Below are positions 24,494-30,923 of a stretch of 64,000 nucleotides of DNA, piece after piece. Under the pieces are notes generated by a model that saw only the letters and a program-made list of their open reading frames with translations, was not told the origin of the DNA and searched no databases. The translations under genes and the position numbers were made by a program. This stretch comes from Hymenobacter sp. PAMC 26628 (lineage in GTDB: Bacteria > Bacteroidota > Bacteroidia > Cytophagales > Hymenobacteraceae): contig NZ_CP014303.1 in NCBI RefSeq assembly GCF_001562275.1, forward strand, positions 25,597 to 89,596. Direction: 5' to 3'. The first letter of the stretch is position 1; each line of letters starts with the position of its first letter.

Positions 24494-24952
24494 TTAGCAG
24501 CACCCGCCGCCCGGCGTGCAGCACGCCGTTTGCAGCTGGGGCAGGGCAAAGGCGGCGTCGGGGATGCCACAGGCGTCTTGGGCCAGGCAAGCGGTCTGTT
24601 TGGGCGTCAGCACGAAGTCGTTGCCCTCGCGGACCAGGCCAAACTTGCCGATGGTGGCCTGCTGGTATTCCACCTCGATAGCCAGGTCTTCAGCGCCCAG
24701 GATGCGTTGCGACAAATCCAGGATGTGCAGGAATTTTAGGGGTGCCAGCCGGTGGTCGTAGTCGCCGGCTTCCCAGAGCTGGAAGTTGGCCACGGTTTCC
24801 TTGCGCTCGACGCCGCCGCAGTCGATGAAGTGCTTGCTGACGAGGCCGACTTCCGTGACGTGGAAGTGCGCGGGCAGGTACTCGCCCGTGGGCAGGCGGA
24901 AATTGACGGCTTCCAGTTCGGTCAGGGCCTGCTTTATTTCAGAAATTTTCAT
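24494..24952 (-). CDS. DUF6428-family protein of ars operons
   Basis: 152 aa. The segments NFRLPTGEYLPAHFHVTEVG and FIDCGGVERKETVANFQLWE match the small protein I know as DUF6428, found almost only beside arsR in Bacteroidota. The HFH, CGG and the C-terminal cluster ACCTPGGGCC give many potential metal or arsenite ligands. It sits 30 bp downstream of arsR. A role in arsenite handling is inferred from context and cysteines. Confidence 0.78.
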   Translation of the reverse strand: MKISEIKQALTELEAVNFRLPTGEYLPAHFHVTEVGLVSKHFIDCGGVERKETVANFQLWEAGDYDHRLAPLKFLHILDLSQRILGAEDLAIEVEYQQATIGKFGLVREGNDFVLTPKQTACLAQDACGIPDAAFALPQLQTACCTPGGGCC

Positions 24953-24982
24953 AAGAAAATGCTTTTAATGAGGTAGTTAGGA

Positions 24983-25336
24983 TTAGCAAGGGCAGGCGTC
25001 GTCCGGCCCGCAGACCGGCCCCGTCGCGGTGGCCTCGATGAAAAAGGCCGTGAACTGCTGGTGTACCTGGTGCAGCAATTGGGTATTGAGGCAGTAGCAG
25101 ACGGTTACCCCGTCGATTTCGCCGCGAATCAGGTCCAGGGCCTTCAGCTCCTGAAGGTGCTGCGTGACGGTGGTGCGCGAGAGGGGCAGTTCGGCGGCGA
25201 TGTCGCCCGAGATGCAGGTGGTCTTGCTGGCCAGCAGCTGAATGATGGCCACCCGCGCCGGATGGGCCAAGGCTTTGGCGATGCGGGCGAGCTGCTGCTG
25301 GTCGGTGGTAAAGGCGGCGGTCTTAGCGTAGGTCAT
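24983..25336 (-). CDS. arsR: ArsR-family arsenic-responsive repressor
   Basis: 117 aa. Winged helix with LARIAKALAHPARVAIIQLL, then ISGDIAAELPLSRTTVTQHL and LKALDLIRGEIDGVTVCYCL. Likely arsenite ligands are the Cys before ISGD, VCYC, and the C-terminal PVCGPDDACPC. ArsR dissociates from its operator when it binds As(III), releasing the operon. A nested inverted repeat at 25595-25639 upstream of the first gene is the probable operator. The start overlaps the end of the upstream 82-aa gene by 14 bp, indicating coupled translation. Confidence 0.92.
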   Translation of the reverse strand: MTYAKTAAFTTDQQQLARIAKALAHPARVAIIQLLASKTTCISGDIAAELPLSRTTVTQHLQELKALDLIRGEIDGVTVCYCLNTQLLHQVHQQFTAFFIEATATGPVCGPDDACPC

Positions 25337-25571
25337 CGGGAGAGGTTGAAGGGACAGGAGTCGCCAGTAATTGCCCTAATAGGGCCTCAGCTCGTTGGTA
25401 GGCACGTTTCTCAGCAGCTTGAACCAGTTCTTCCACGTCACCGCCCAGCAGGCCATTATGCACCTGCGCTTGTAAGCGCAGTCCCTCCAGGGCGAGGCAT
25501 TCCGAGCGAAGAACCCGCGCTAGAATGACGTGCAGCACGGGGTTTGGGAGGGAAGCAGCAGGAGGTGACAT
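25323..25571 (-). CDS. Hypothetical protein at the head of the ars operon
   Basis: 82 aa, helical (PNPVLHVILARVLRSECLAL, then DVEELVQAAEKRAYQRAEAL). Family unknown. The start at MSPPAASLP is preferred; the frame extends upstream through the operator and is unlikely to be coding there. It overlaps arsR by 14 bp and lies directly behind the operator, so it is the first gene of the arsenic operon. It could be an arsR-coupled accessory protein or only a leader ORF. Confidence 0.5.
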   Translation of the reverse strand: MSPPAASLPNPVLHVILARVLRSECLALEGLRLQAQVHNGLLGGDVEELVQAAEKRAYQRAEALLGQLLATPVPSTSPDDLR

Positions 25572-25594
25572 GCACGAGGAAGGGGGAGCTCTAA

Positions 25595-25639
25595 TATGTC
25601 GCAAACATACGACATAGTAGGACGTATGTTTGCGACATA
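25595..25639. promoter_or_regulatory. Nested inverted-repeat operator/promoter of the ars operon
   Basis: TATGTCGCAAACATAC (25595-25610) and its exact reverse complement (25624-25639) flank 13 bp. The left arm overlaps a second, smaller repeat, TATGTCG/CGACATA (25595-25616). Each arm holds TATGTTTG, matching the Bacteroidota -7 box TAnnTTTG; on the minus strand it lies at 25602-25609, about 30 bp before the first ATG. ArsR is the likely ligand. Confidence 0.8.
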
Positions 25640-25741
25640 ACGTGTTAAATAATTGGTCAGCGCGAAAAAATGATGTTTTGGGGTGGCAGTAGCAGACCAC
25701 CAAAATCTACCCTTATTTCAAGAGTGGGGATATAACTTCCC

Positions 25742-25757
25742 TTTTGCAATTGCAAAA
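25742..25757. repeat. 16-bp palindromic element, copy 9 (perfect)
   Basis: TTTTGCAATTGCAAAA between the ars operator and the lipoprotein gene's 3' end. Confidence 0.85.
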
Positions 25758-25793
25758 TATCCGTATAAATTCGCGTAGTACCTTGTAAGCTAA

Positions 25794-26207
25794 TTACTTA
25801 GACGTGTCGGTAAGCGTAATTTCTGGCAACGCCGTAGCCCCAGGCGGCATTGCCGGGACAGCGAGCCATTCATATTGGGTTTTCCACGGCGTTTGCTGGG
25901 CGTAGGGCACGAGCTGATAATGAAACGTGATGGTCTGGCCCACCTGATAATCGGCGGTGGCGGGCAGCGAGAACGTTTTCACCTGCTGGTAAAGGGTGCC
26001 CTGGTAGCCCGCAAGAGACAGCGGAGTTACGTCAATGCGCCAGCGCGGGCGCGGGTTTTGTCCCGTCCCGTCAAGGGTGGTTTCCAATTTGACCAGCCGC
26101 CCGCTCGTTAAATCGGACGCGGGGGAAACATCCTCCTTTTTGTGGCAACTGCTGCTTACAGTAAGCAGGCTCACGGTGGCCAGGGCGAGTAGCGGAATAG
26201 CTTTCAT
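25794..26207 (-). CDS. Putative lipoprotein of unknown function
   Basis: 137 aa. The N-terminus MKAIPLLALATVSLLTVSSS followed by CHKKED is a lipoprotein signal peptide of the Bacteroidota type, with the lipidated Cys at about residue 21 and an acidic stretch after it that may serve as surface export signal. The rest looks beta-rich (SGRLVKLETTLDGTGQNP, VGQTITFHYQLVPY). No known domain. ATG 26207 is chosen since it begins the signal peptide. Its upstream gap carries no recognised signal. Confidence 0.7.
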   Translation of the reverse strand: MKAIPLLALATVSLLTVSSSCHKKEDVSPASDLTSGRLVKLETTLDGTGQNPRPRWRIDVTPLSLAGYQGTLYQQVKTFSLPATADYQVGQTITFHYQLVPYAQQTPWKTQYEWLAVPAMPPGATALPEITLTDTSK

Positions 26208-26536
26208 AATAGGCACCAGGTGGGAAAGAAGACCTACTGGCCACAAAAAGGCCTGATAGCTAACAAGATGATGCCAGTACGATACAGAACGTTGCAGGAG
26301 CGAAAGCGATAAATAAAAAAGCTAATTATCCAGCGGCTTAACCCAATAAAGTACCACGCCGGCCACGTCCAGGAAGGAAGCCCAAACCCGCACTGATTCC
26401 AAGAGCGGGTGTAGAACGTGGATTATTTTAAGGGACAAAACCCAAAAACCAAAGGAAAAGATTGTACTTCCCCACTGCCCCTAAAATTCTGTTTTGCTAG
26501 GCCAGCGAGGCAATCCACTAGACGAGGCATTGGGTA
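26208..26536. other. Intergenic stretch, nothing recognised
   Basis: 329 bp between two genes on the minus strand. I see no repeat, RNA gene or clear terminator; an AT-rich patch near 26300-26330 may hold the lipoprotein promoter. Confidence 0.35.
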
Positions 26537-26881
26537 TTAAAACGGCGTAAGGATGCCGCGTTGCCCAAACCAATAGGCCCAGGCCCGCGGGTTTAGGTGA
26601 TGGGCCATGTAGCGGTGCAGGGAGTAGCCGTGGCGTTCAAGCACGAACCGCGTAAACGACGGGCGCGGCCTGGGCCGCTCGCTGGCCAGCGGGTGCAACA
26701 GGTCGTATACCGCTAAGCTTTGCTGCCAGGCCGTTTCATCGGCGGCCGTTACGGCCAGCAGGTCGAGTTGGCGATAATAGGCCAGTTCTACGTTTACGGC
26801 ATGTTCCAACGGCGTACAATCAGTGGGCGGCTGACTGGCCAGGGAAGTAGGTGGGGAAGGTTGTGGTGGGACGACGAGCAT
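26537..26881 (-). CDS. Hypothetical protein, paralogue of the 12607 gene
   Basis: 114 aa. Shares ELAYYRQL, TAADETAWQQ and the C-terminal VLERHGYSLHRYMAHHLNP, WAYWFGQRGILTPF with the 97-aa protein at 12607. The 30-residue Pro/Ser-rich N-terminus is not shared. Unknown family. Divergent from the VbhA-like gene at 26990; the gap carries two 13-bp direct repeats. Confidence 0.65.
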   Translation of the reverse strand: MLVVPPQPSPPTSLASQPPTDCTPLEHAVNVELAYYRQLDLLAVTAADETAWQQSLAVYDLLHPLASERPRPRPSFTRFVLERHGYSLHRYMAHHLNPRAWAYWFGQRGILTPF

Positions 26882-26895
26882 ACAGGGCGGCTGAC

Positions 26896-26929
26896 CTACG
26901 TGTTTTTACAGCGGAACTACGTGTTTTTA
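26896..26929. repeat. Two 13-bp direct repeats in a divergent promoter region
   Basis: CTACGTGTTTTTA at 26896-26908 and 26917-26929, centre distance 21 bp (two helical turns), between the divergent genes at 26881 and 26990. Likely a binding site for a regulator. Confidence 0.6.
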
Positions 26930-26989
26930 ACAAAGACAAAGTCTTTTGTTCAGCTTGCTACGTTCGTGTGGGCCTTGGACCTTTGCGGG

Positions 26990-27178
26990 ATGATAGACAG
27001 CGAAGCCGAACGGCGACGGGTCGTGTGCGCGTGCCTAAACGTCACCAAAGGCACCGCCATTGCTGCCGACTTCTACGAGCGGCGCTTGTTGGTGCAGTAT
27101 GTTAAAGGAGCACTGACCATTGAGCAGGTCTGTTCCCTGCTCGACAGGCGGCCTTTGCCGACCATTGTCTTTGTCTAG
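26990..27178 (+). CDS. VbhA-like antitoxin domain protein
   Basis: 62 aa. DFYERRLLVQYVKGALTIEQ then VCSLLD follows the same pattern as ARQLYARYVAGELSWLDVHE at 10553 and LYQRYIAGEIDLAFIRAEL at 28408, that is, the C-terminal helices of VbhA-type antitoxins. No Fic gene is directly linked; HigBA follows on the same strand. The inhibitory motif is not evident. The frame is open upstream, but the ATG at 26990 gives the compact form. Could be a solitary antitoxin. Confidence 0.45.
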   Translation: MIDSEAERRRVVCACLNVTKGTAIAADFYERRLLVQYVKGALTIEQVCSLLDRRPLPTIVFV

Positions 27179-27210
27179 TGGACCCTATTGGGCGCAAGTT
27201 GGGTACTTTC

Positions 27211-27249
27211 TACGCAATACGGAATTTTATTCTGCATTGCGTATGTTTG
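27211..27249 (+). promoter_or_regulatory. Inverted repeat overlapping the higBA promoter
   Basis: TACGCAAT (27211-27218) and ATTGCGTA (27236-27243), 17 bp apart. The right arm overlaps TATGTTTG (27242-27249), a match to the -7 box TAnnTTTG, only 4 bp before the higB ATG. Suggests HigA autoregulation and a very short or absent leader. Confidence 0.6.
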
Positions 27250-27253
27250 GGGC

Positions 27254-27562
27254 ATGGCGATGATTGTCATTGAGGAGAAGATTATCACCAGCTACGGCCG
27301 CAAGAACGCGCAGGCGCGGGAGGCGCTGAAGGTCTGGTTTGCTCAGGTGCAGCTTTGCACCTGGTCGAGTCACAACGACCTGCTGGCGGACTTCGCCACG
27401 GCGGATTACATCGGCCAGGGCCGTTACGTCTTCGATATCAAAGGCAACCATTACCGACTCGTCGCCCAGGTGCTCTTTTCGCTACGGACCGTCGATATCC
27501 GGCGTATTATGACGCACGCCGATTACAGTAAGCTCAGCAAAAAGCAGTTGCAAGACCTCTGA
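27254..27562 (+). CDS. higB: HigB-type mRNA interferase toxin
   Basis: 102 aa. HigB toxins are RelE-like ribosome-dependent ribonucleases. The family pattern is present: IITSYGRKNAQAREALKVWF, DLLADFATADYIGQGRYVFD and IKGNHYRLVAQV, ending in RRIMTHADYSKL. Residues H, R and Y in the last blocks are the probable catalytic set. Start at MAMIVIEEK (27254); 27260 is also possible. The antitoxin gene follows 38 bp downstream, the toxin-first order normal for higBA. Confidence 0.9.
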   Translation: MAMIVIEEKIITSYGRKNAQAREALKVWFAQVQLCTWSSHNDLLADFATADYIGQGRYVFDIKGNHYRLVAQVLFSLRTVDIRRIMTHADYSKLSKKQLQDL

Positions 27563-27600
27563 GGTCGTATTTCTTCCCTTTTGTTCTAATCCCCAAGCCC

Positions 27601-27954
27601 GTGACCCTGACCACCGAAGCCGAGCACAAAGCCGCCGTGAAGGAATTCCGGACGCTGGCCACCGACGAAGAGGCCCACCGCGACCGCCTGTTGGTGCTGC
27701 GCGATGCCATCTACGCCTTTGAAGAGGCCAACGGCCACAACCCCGGCCCCCCCACCACCGTCGCGGGCCGGCTCCAAGTCGAAATGTTCAAGCGCCACCT
27801 GAAACAGAAGCAGCTCGCGCAGCTGCTGGAGGTGGGCGAGTCGCGCCTGAGCGAGGTGCTGCGCGGGCGGCGGCCGGCCAACGGCGACTTTCTGCGCCGC
27901 ATGTACCAGAAGCTGGGCATTCCAGCCGAAGAGGTGTTAGAACTAACTGCTTAA
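27601..27954 (+). CDS. higA: HigA-type antitoxin with XRE helix-turn-helix
   Basis: 117 aa from GTG 27601. The N-terminal half carries the HigA leader region (AIYAFEEANGHNPGPPTTVA). The C-terminal half is an XRE helix-turn-helix: MFKRHLKQKQLAQLLEVGES, then RLSEVLRGRRPANGDFLRRM. HigA neutralises HigB and represses its own promoter, most likely at the inverted repeat 27211-27243. Preceded by CCCTTTTGTTC, the pyrimidine word seen before other plasmid genes. Confidence 0.9.
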   Translation: MTLTTEAEHKAAVKEFRTLATDEEAHRDRLLVLRDAIYAFEEANGHNPGPPTTVAGRLQVEMFKRHLKQKQLAQLLEVGESRLSEVLRGRRPANGDFLRRMYQKLGIPAEEVLELTA

Positions 27955-27968
27955 CAAGGGGGTAGGTG

Positions 27969-27984
27969 CTTTGCAATTGGTAGA
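27969..27984. repeat. 16-bp palindromic element, copy 10 (degenerate)
   Basis: CTTTGCAATTGGTAGA keeps the CTTTGCAATTG half only. Located after higA. Confidence 0.4.
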
Positions 27985-28004
27985 AGCGAAAAGACCTCTT
28001 TACG

Positions 28005-28163
28005 ATGACTATTCAGAACGAGGCAGCCTACTAAGCGGGTAGGAGCTGTTTGGAAGCCCTCGACAGCAACAACTCCAATAATCTAGCGGAAATGGAAGCG
28101 CTGGGCAACGCCCTCGAAGCGTTTGAAGACAGCCACGGCCACACGCCGGTACGGAATGACTAG
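28005..28163 (+). pseudogene. Remnant of a second HigA-like antitoxin
   Basis: A frame from ATG 28005 to TAG 28161-28163 with one internal TAA at 28032. After the TAA it reads AEMEALGNALEAFEDSHGHT followed by PVRND, closely like the HigA segment LVLRDAIYAFEEANGHNP of the intact gene, then ends before any helix-turn-helix. So a duplicated antitoxin gene that has lost its DNA-binding half and carries a nonsense codon. No toxin remnant is visible. Confidence 0.6.
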
Positions 28164-28407
28164 ATAAGTGTAAAATAGTCAACGTCCTTATTGCGATGGT
28201 CAAGGAACTGCAACGGAGCACGCTGCCGCAGCGCTGGGTGTGAGGTGCCGAGATAAGAGCACTAGCCGAGGCCAATAGACAGGGGAAGAGAAACAACATC
28301 GTTTTGGCTTCGGGAGCTAAATTGCCTTCTGTTATCTCCGTCGTAAAACCGGGCCCTATCCCGACGCCTAGGCACCGCAGAAACCCCTAATTTTAATTCC
28401 TATCCCC
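28164..28407. other. Intergenic region upstream of the Fic module
   Basis: 244 bp, expected to carry the promoter of the antitoxin/Fic pair. No clear boxes or repeats; AT-rich only in short patches. Confidence 0.35.
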
Positions 28408-28725
28408 ATGCGCTATATTCCCCAATTCTCCGAAGACGAACGCACCCCGCAGCAGCGGCGCGAGGGTGTGAAGTGGGCCGTGGGCGTGGCTATGAGCCAG
28501 GGTGGCGGCGCGTCGCCCGAACTGGCCGCCTTATACCAACGCTACATTGCCGGCGAAATCGACCTGGCTTTCATTCGGGCCGAGCTTACCCAGCTCTATC
28601 CTCAGCAGCCTACCACCGACCCCCGGTACCAGGCTGGCCAGCCCGACCGCTACTATCCAATACTGGTAGAAGCCGCCCCGCAGCAGTACGAGCCGCTAGA
28701 CATGGACCAACCTTGGATTGGCTAG
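28408..28725 (+). CDS. VbhA-like antitoxin of a Fic toxin
   Basis: 105 aa. TPQQRREGVKWAVGVAMSQG, then LAALYQRYIAGEIDLAFIRA, matches the three-helix VbhA antitoxin fold. VbhA-type antitoxins insert a glutamate from an (S/T)xxxE(G/N) motif into the active site of Fic. Aligned by eye on the GEL/GEI position, that glutamate is a glutamine here (MSQG). The last 40 residues are Pro/Gln/Tyr-rich and not part of the fold. It lies 100 bp upstream of the fic gene with a hairpin terminator between, as expected when antitoxin must exceed toxin. Confidence 0.75.
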   Translation: MRYIPQFSEDERTPQQRREGVKWAVGVAMSQGGGASPELAALYQRYIAGEIDLAFIRAELTQLYPQQPTTDPRYQAGQPDRYYPILVEAAPQQYEPLDMDQPWIG

Positions 28726-28793
28726 CCTAGCTGGCTGACATCCCCACCAGCCGCCCTGCACGACGAATGGAAGAAGGCTTAGATGAACTACCC

Positions 28794-28820
28794 AGCCCGG
28801 CCCCGGCCGGGCTTTTTCTT
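28794..28820 (+). terminator. Hairpin terminator/attenuator between antitoxin and fic
   Basis: A perfect 9-bp stem (AGCCCGGCC / GGCCGGGCT) with a 2-nt loop, followed by TTTTTCTT. It lies 4 bp before the preferred fic start and should reduce toxin expression relative to antitoxin. Confidence 0.75.
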
Positions 28821-28824
28821 ACCG

Positions 28825-29976
28825 ATGAATAGCCCTGAGCAGCCGCTAGACTTCACTAACCCCACCGACGGACTGCTTTACAACACCGTCGGGGCCACCA
28901 GCCAGAGCCACCTTGACCGCCGGGAGCACGACCTTTCGATTGGTCGGTTCACCGAACTGCGCTTTCCCAGGAGCAACGTGCCGGCCCCCGCCGTGCCCGC
29001 CCCGCCCACCCCGGCCGTATTCAACGAGCAGTACGCTCGGCACATACACAGCTACTTATTTCAGGATGTGTACCCGTGGGCTGGTGAAACCCGCGCCGAC
29101 CGCAATTTTCAGGGTCAGAAGAAGGGCGACCGCGAGGGCTACCTGATGAGCTACGCGCACTACCGGCAAATTAGCCCCGACCTGGCGGCCGTATCGGCGC
29201 AGCTGAGCCAGGAAAACAATCTGAAGGGATTGGGCCAAGACCAATTCGTGAAGCGGGCCGCGTACTACCTGGACCACTTCAACCACATTCACGCTTTCCG
29301 AGAGGGCAACGGCCGCACCGTGCAGGCGATGTTTTTTGAGTTGGGCAAGCAGGCGGGCTATAAGTTGGACCTTACCCCCGAGTTCCGCGAGTTCAACCCG
29401 GCCCGCGATACCGCCTTGATTGCGGAATCCAGCAACCCGCGCAACAACATGGGTCGATTGGAGGGCCTGCTAGCCCGCCTCGTGCAGCCGCGTGCCGGAA
29501 GAGAGGCGGAGCTTGCCCGGCACCCGAGCCAGGCGCGGCCCTTGGTGGAGCCCACGCCGGCAGTGGCCCGCATTGAGGCGCTGCGCGAACTGAAGGCGAG
29601 CAGTCAGGCCGTGAACATTCGGCTGAATGAGCTGCGCCAGACCAAAGAGGGCGACCCGATGCACAACGCCCTTTTTATGAACCTTCAGCGGCACATCACG
29701 CCCAAGCCGGGAGCCATTGAGCAGCTAGCCCCCGCGCTCCACCGGCAGGTCGAGGCTGCCGCGCAGGCCCCCGCCAAGGTAGGGAATGGCCAGGCCCAGC
29801 TTGACCGATTCACCCGTGCCATCTACCAGGCCGCGCTATTGTATGCTGGCCAGGACCAGCAGCTCATCGTGACACCCCCCCTGCCGGATGGAGGACCAAA
29901 GGGAAAAATTGCGCCGACCCCGGAGCCGACGCAGCAAAAAGCCCCCGAGCCGAAGCGTCGAGGGCCAAAGCTGTAG
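28825..29976 (+). CDS. Fic/DOC-family protein with basic C-terminal tail
   Basis: 383 aa. Fic proteins transfer AMP or other nucleotides to target proteins such as gyrase and topoisomerase IV. The motif is HAFREGNGRTVQ at residues 156-167; His and the anion-binding GNGR are intact, but the second Arg of HxFx(D/E)GNGRxxR is Gln. The flap region (QDVYPWAGETRADRNFQGQK) is at about 85-110. Residues 230-360 form a helical, uncharacterised C-terminal part, ending in EPKRRGPKL, which resembles the window-start partial protein. The ATG at 28825 is preferred to 28783 because the latter lies before the terminator hairpin. Confidence 0.88.
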   Translation: MNSPEQPLDFTNPTDGLLYNTVGATSQSHLDRREHDLSIGRFTELRFPRSNVPAPAVPAPPTPAVFNEQYARHIHSYLFQDVYPWAGETRADRNFQGQKKGDREGYLMSYAHYRQISPDLAAVSAQLSQENNLKGLGQDQFVKRAAYYLDHFNHIHAFREGNGRTVQAMFFELGKQAGYKLDLTPEFREFNPARDTALIAESSNPRNNMGRLEGLLARLVQPRAGREAELARHPSQARPLVEPTPAVARIEALRELKASSQAVNIRLNELRQTKEGDPMHNALFMNLQRHITPKPGAIEQLAPALHRQVEAAAQAPAKVGNGQAQLDRFTRAIYQAALLYAGQDQQLIVTPPLPDGGPKGKIAPTPEPTQQKAPEPKRRGPKL

Positions 29977-30007
29977 GTTAGGCATTGCTGCTATTTTGAA
30001 GAGGATG

Positions 30008-30023
30008 TTTTGCAATTGTAAAA
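30008..30023. repeat. 16-bp palindromic element, copy 11
   Basis: TTTTGCAATTGTAAAA, downstream of the fic gene; the rightmost copy in the window. Confidence 0.8.
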
Positions 30024-30155
30024 TGCAGGCCCCAATTGCTGTAAGGGTAGGTGCTGAATAGCACCTGCCTGGGTGCAGACTTGCAGGAGTGTGAAATAAT
30101 AGCACACTTTCGGTGGTGCGCGGCATGACGACGTGCTTTGCTCAAAATCCCCATT

Positions 30156-30923
30156 ATGAGCCTTCACACCACCATCAAGCAGTTGCGGAAGCAGCAGAAT
30201 ATTACCCACGAGCACATGGCTGAGCAGTTGTGCATGGCCCGCTCTACCTACAGTAAGCTGGAATCGGGTACTACGGAAATGCCGGTAGCTACCCTCGTTC
30301 GTATCGCTGGCCTGTTGCAGGTAGCGGTCCACGACCTTATGCAGGAGGACGGCCAGCCCTACGTAACAAAGCTGGAAGATAAATTCTCTATGATGCTGTA
30401 TCAGACCGAGAACGTACTCTCCTACGAGCGACTCAGCGCTGTACCCTACGATGAGTTGAGCCTTCCCCAACTCATGCTCCTCGCTGAAAAGGGGTTGGCT
30501 GGTCAGGAGGCCTATGAAAACACGCCCCTCGGGGGACGCTTCTATGCATTTGGCCCTCAGCAGGTGTTTGGCCACATGATGCAGAACTTTGGAATGAGCA
30601 TTCTCTTCGAGGAGAAGCTAGTTCGGGACCCGTACTGGCAAGCAAAGTGGAAGCTCTATAAAGCCATGCAGAAGGGAAAAAAGCCCGAGCTAGCTGACTC
30701 GCTGGATGAGTACGACTATTTTAGGGTTTACCTCATTGACTTGACCATGCCCGACGGTTCCACCCGAGGCGTGCAGATGGCCGAGCGGGATTTCCCCGAA
30801 GAGTTAGATGAGGAAAGCGTATTGCAGCGGATAATTACGCGCTTAGGAGCTGTTTCGGGCGATATTCTGGCCTATACAGAGGAGGGGTATGACCCGGTTT
30901 CGGAGATTATCAGGTCCATCTGA
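30156..30923 (+). CDS. XRE-family regulator with long C-terminal domain
   Basis: 255 aa. N-terminal helix-turn-helix (about 1-65): TIKQLRKQQNITHEHMAEQL, then MARSTYSKLESGTTEMPV and LVRIAGLLQVAVHDLMQ. The C-terminal 190 residues are acidic and hold two parts: ENVLSYERLSAVPYDELSLP and a helical region to the end (DFPEELDEESVLQRIITRLG). That domain is not recognised. ATG 30156 is preferred over a TTG at 30138. It may regulate the Fic region or the RHS genes that follow. Confidence 0.82.
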   Translation: MSLHTTIKQLRKQQNITHEHMAEQLCMARSTYSKLESGTTEMPVATLVRIAGLLQVAVHDLMQEDGQPYVTKLEDKFSMMLYQTENVLSYERLSAVPYDELSLPQLMLLAEKGLAGQEAYENTPLGGRFYAFGPQQVFGHMMQNFGMSILFEEKLVRDPYWQAKWKLYKAMQKGKKPELADSLDEYDYFRVYLIDLTMPDGSTRGVQMAERDFPEELDEESVLQRIITRLGAVSGDILAYTEEGYDPVSEIIRSI

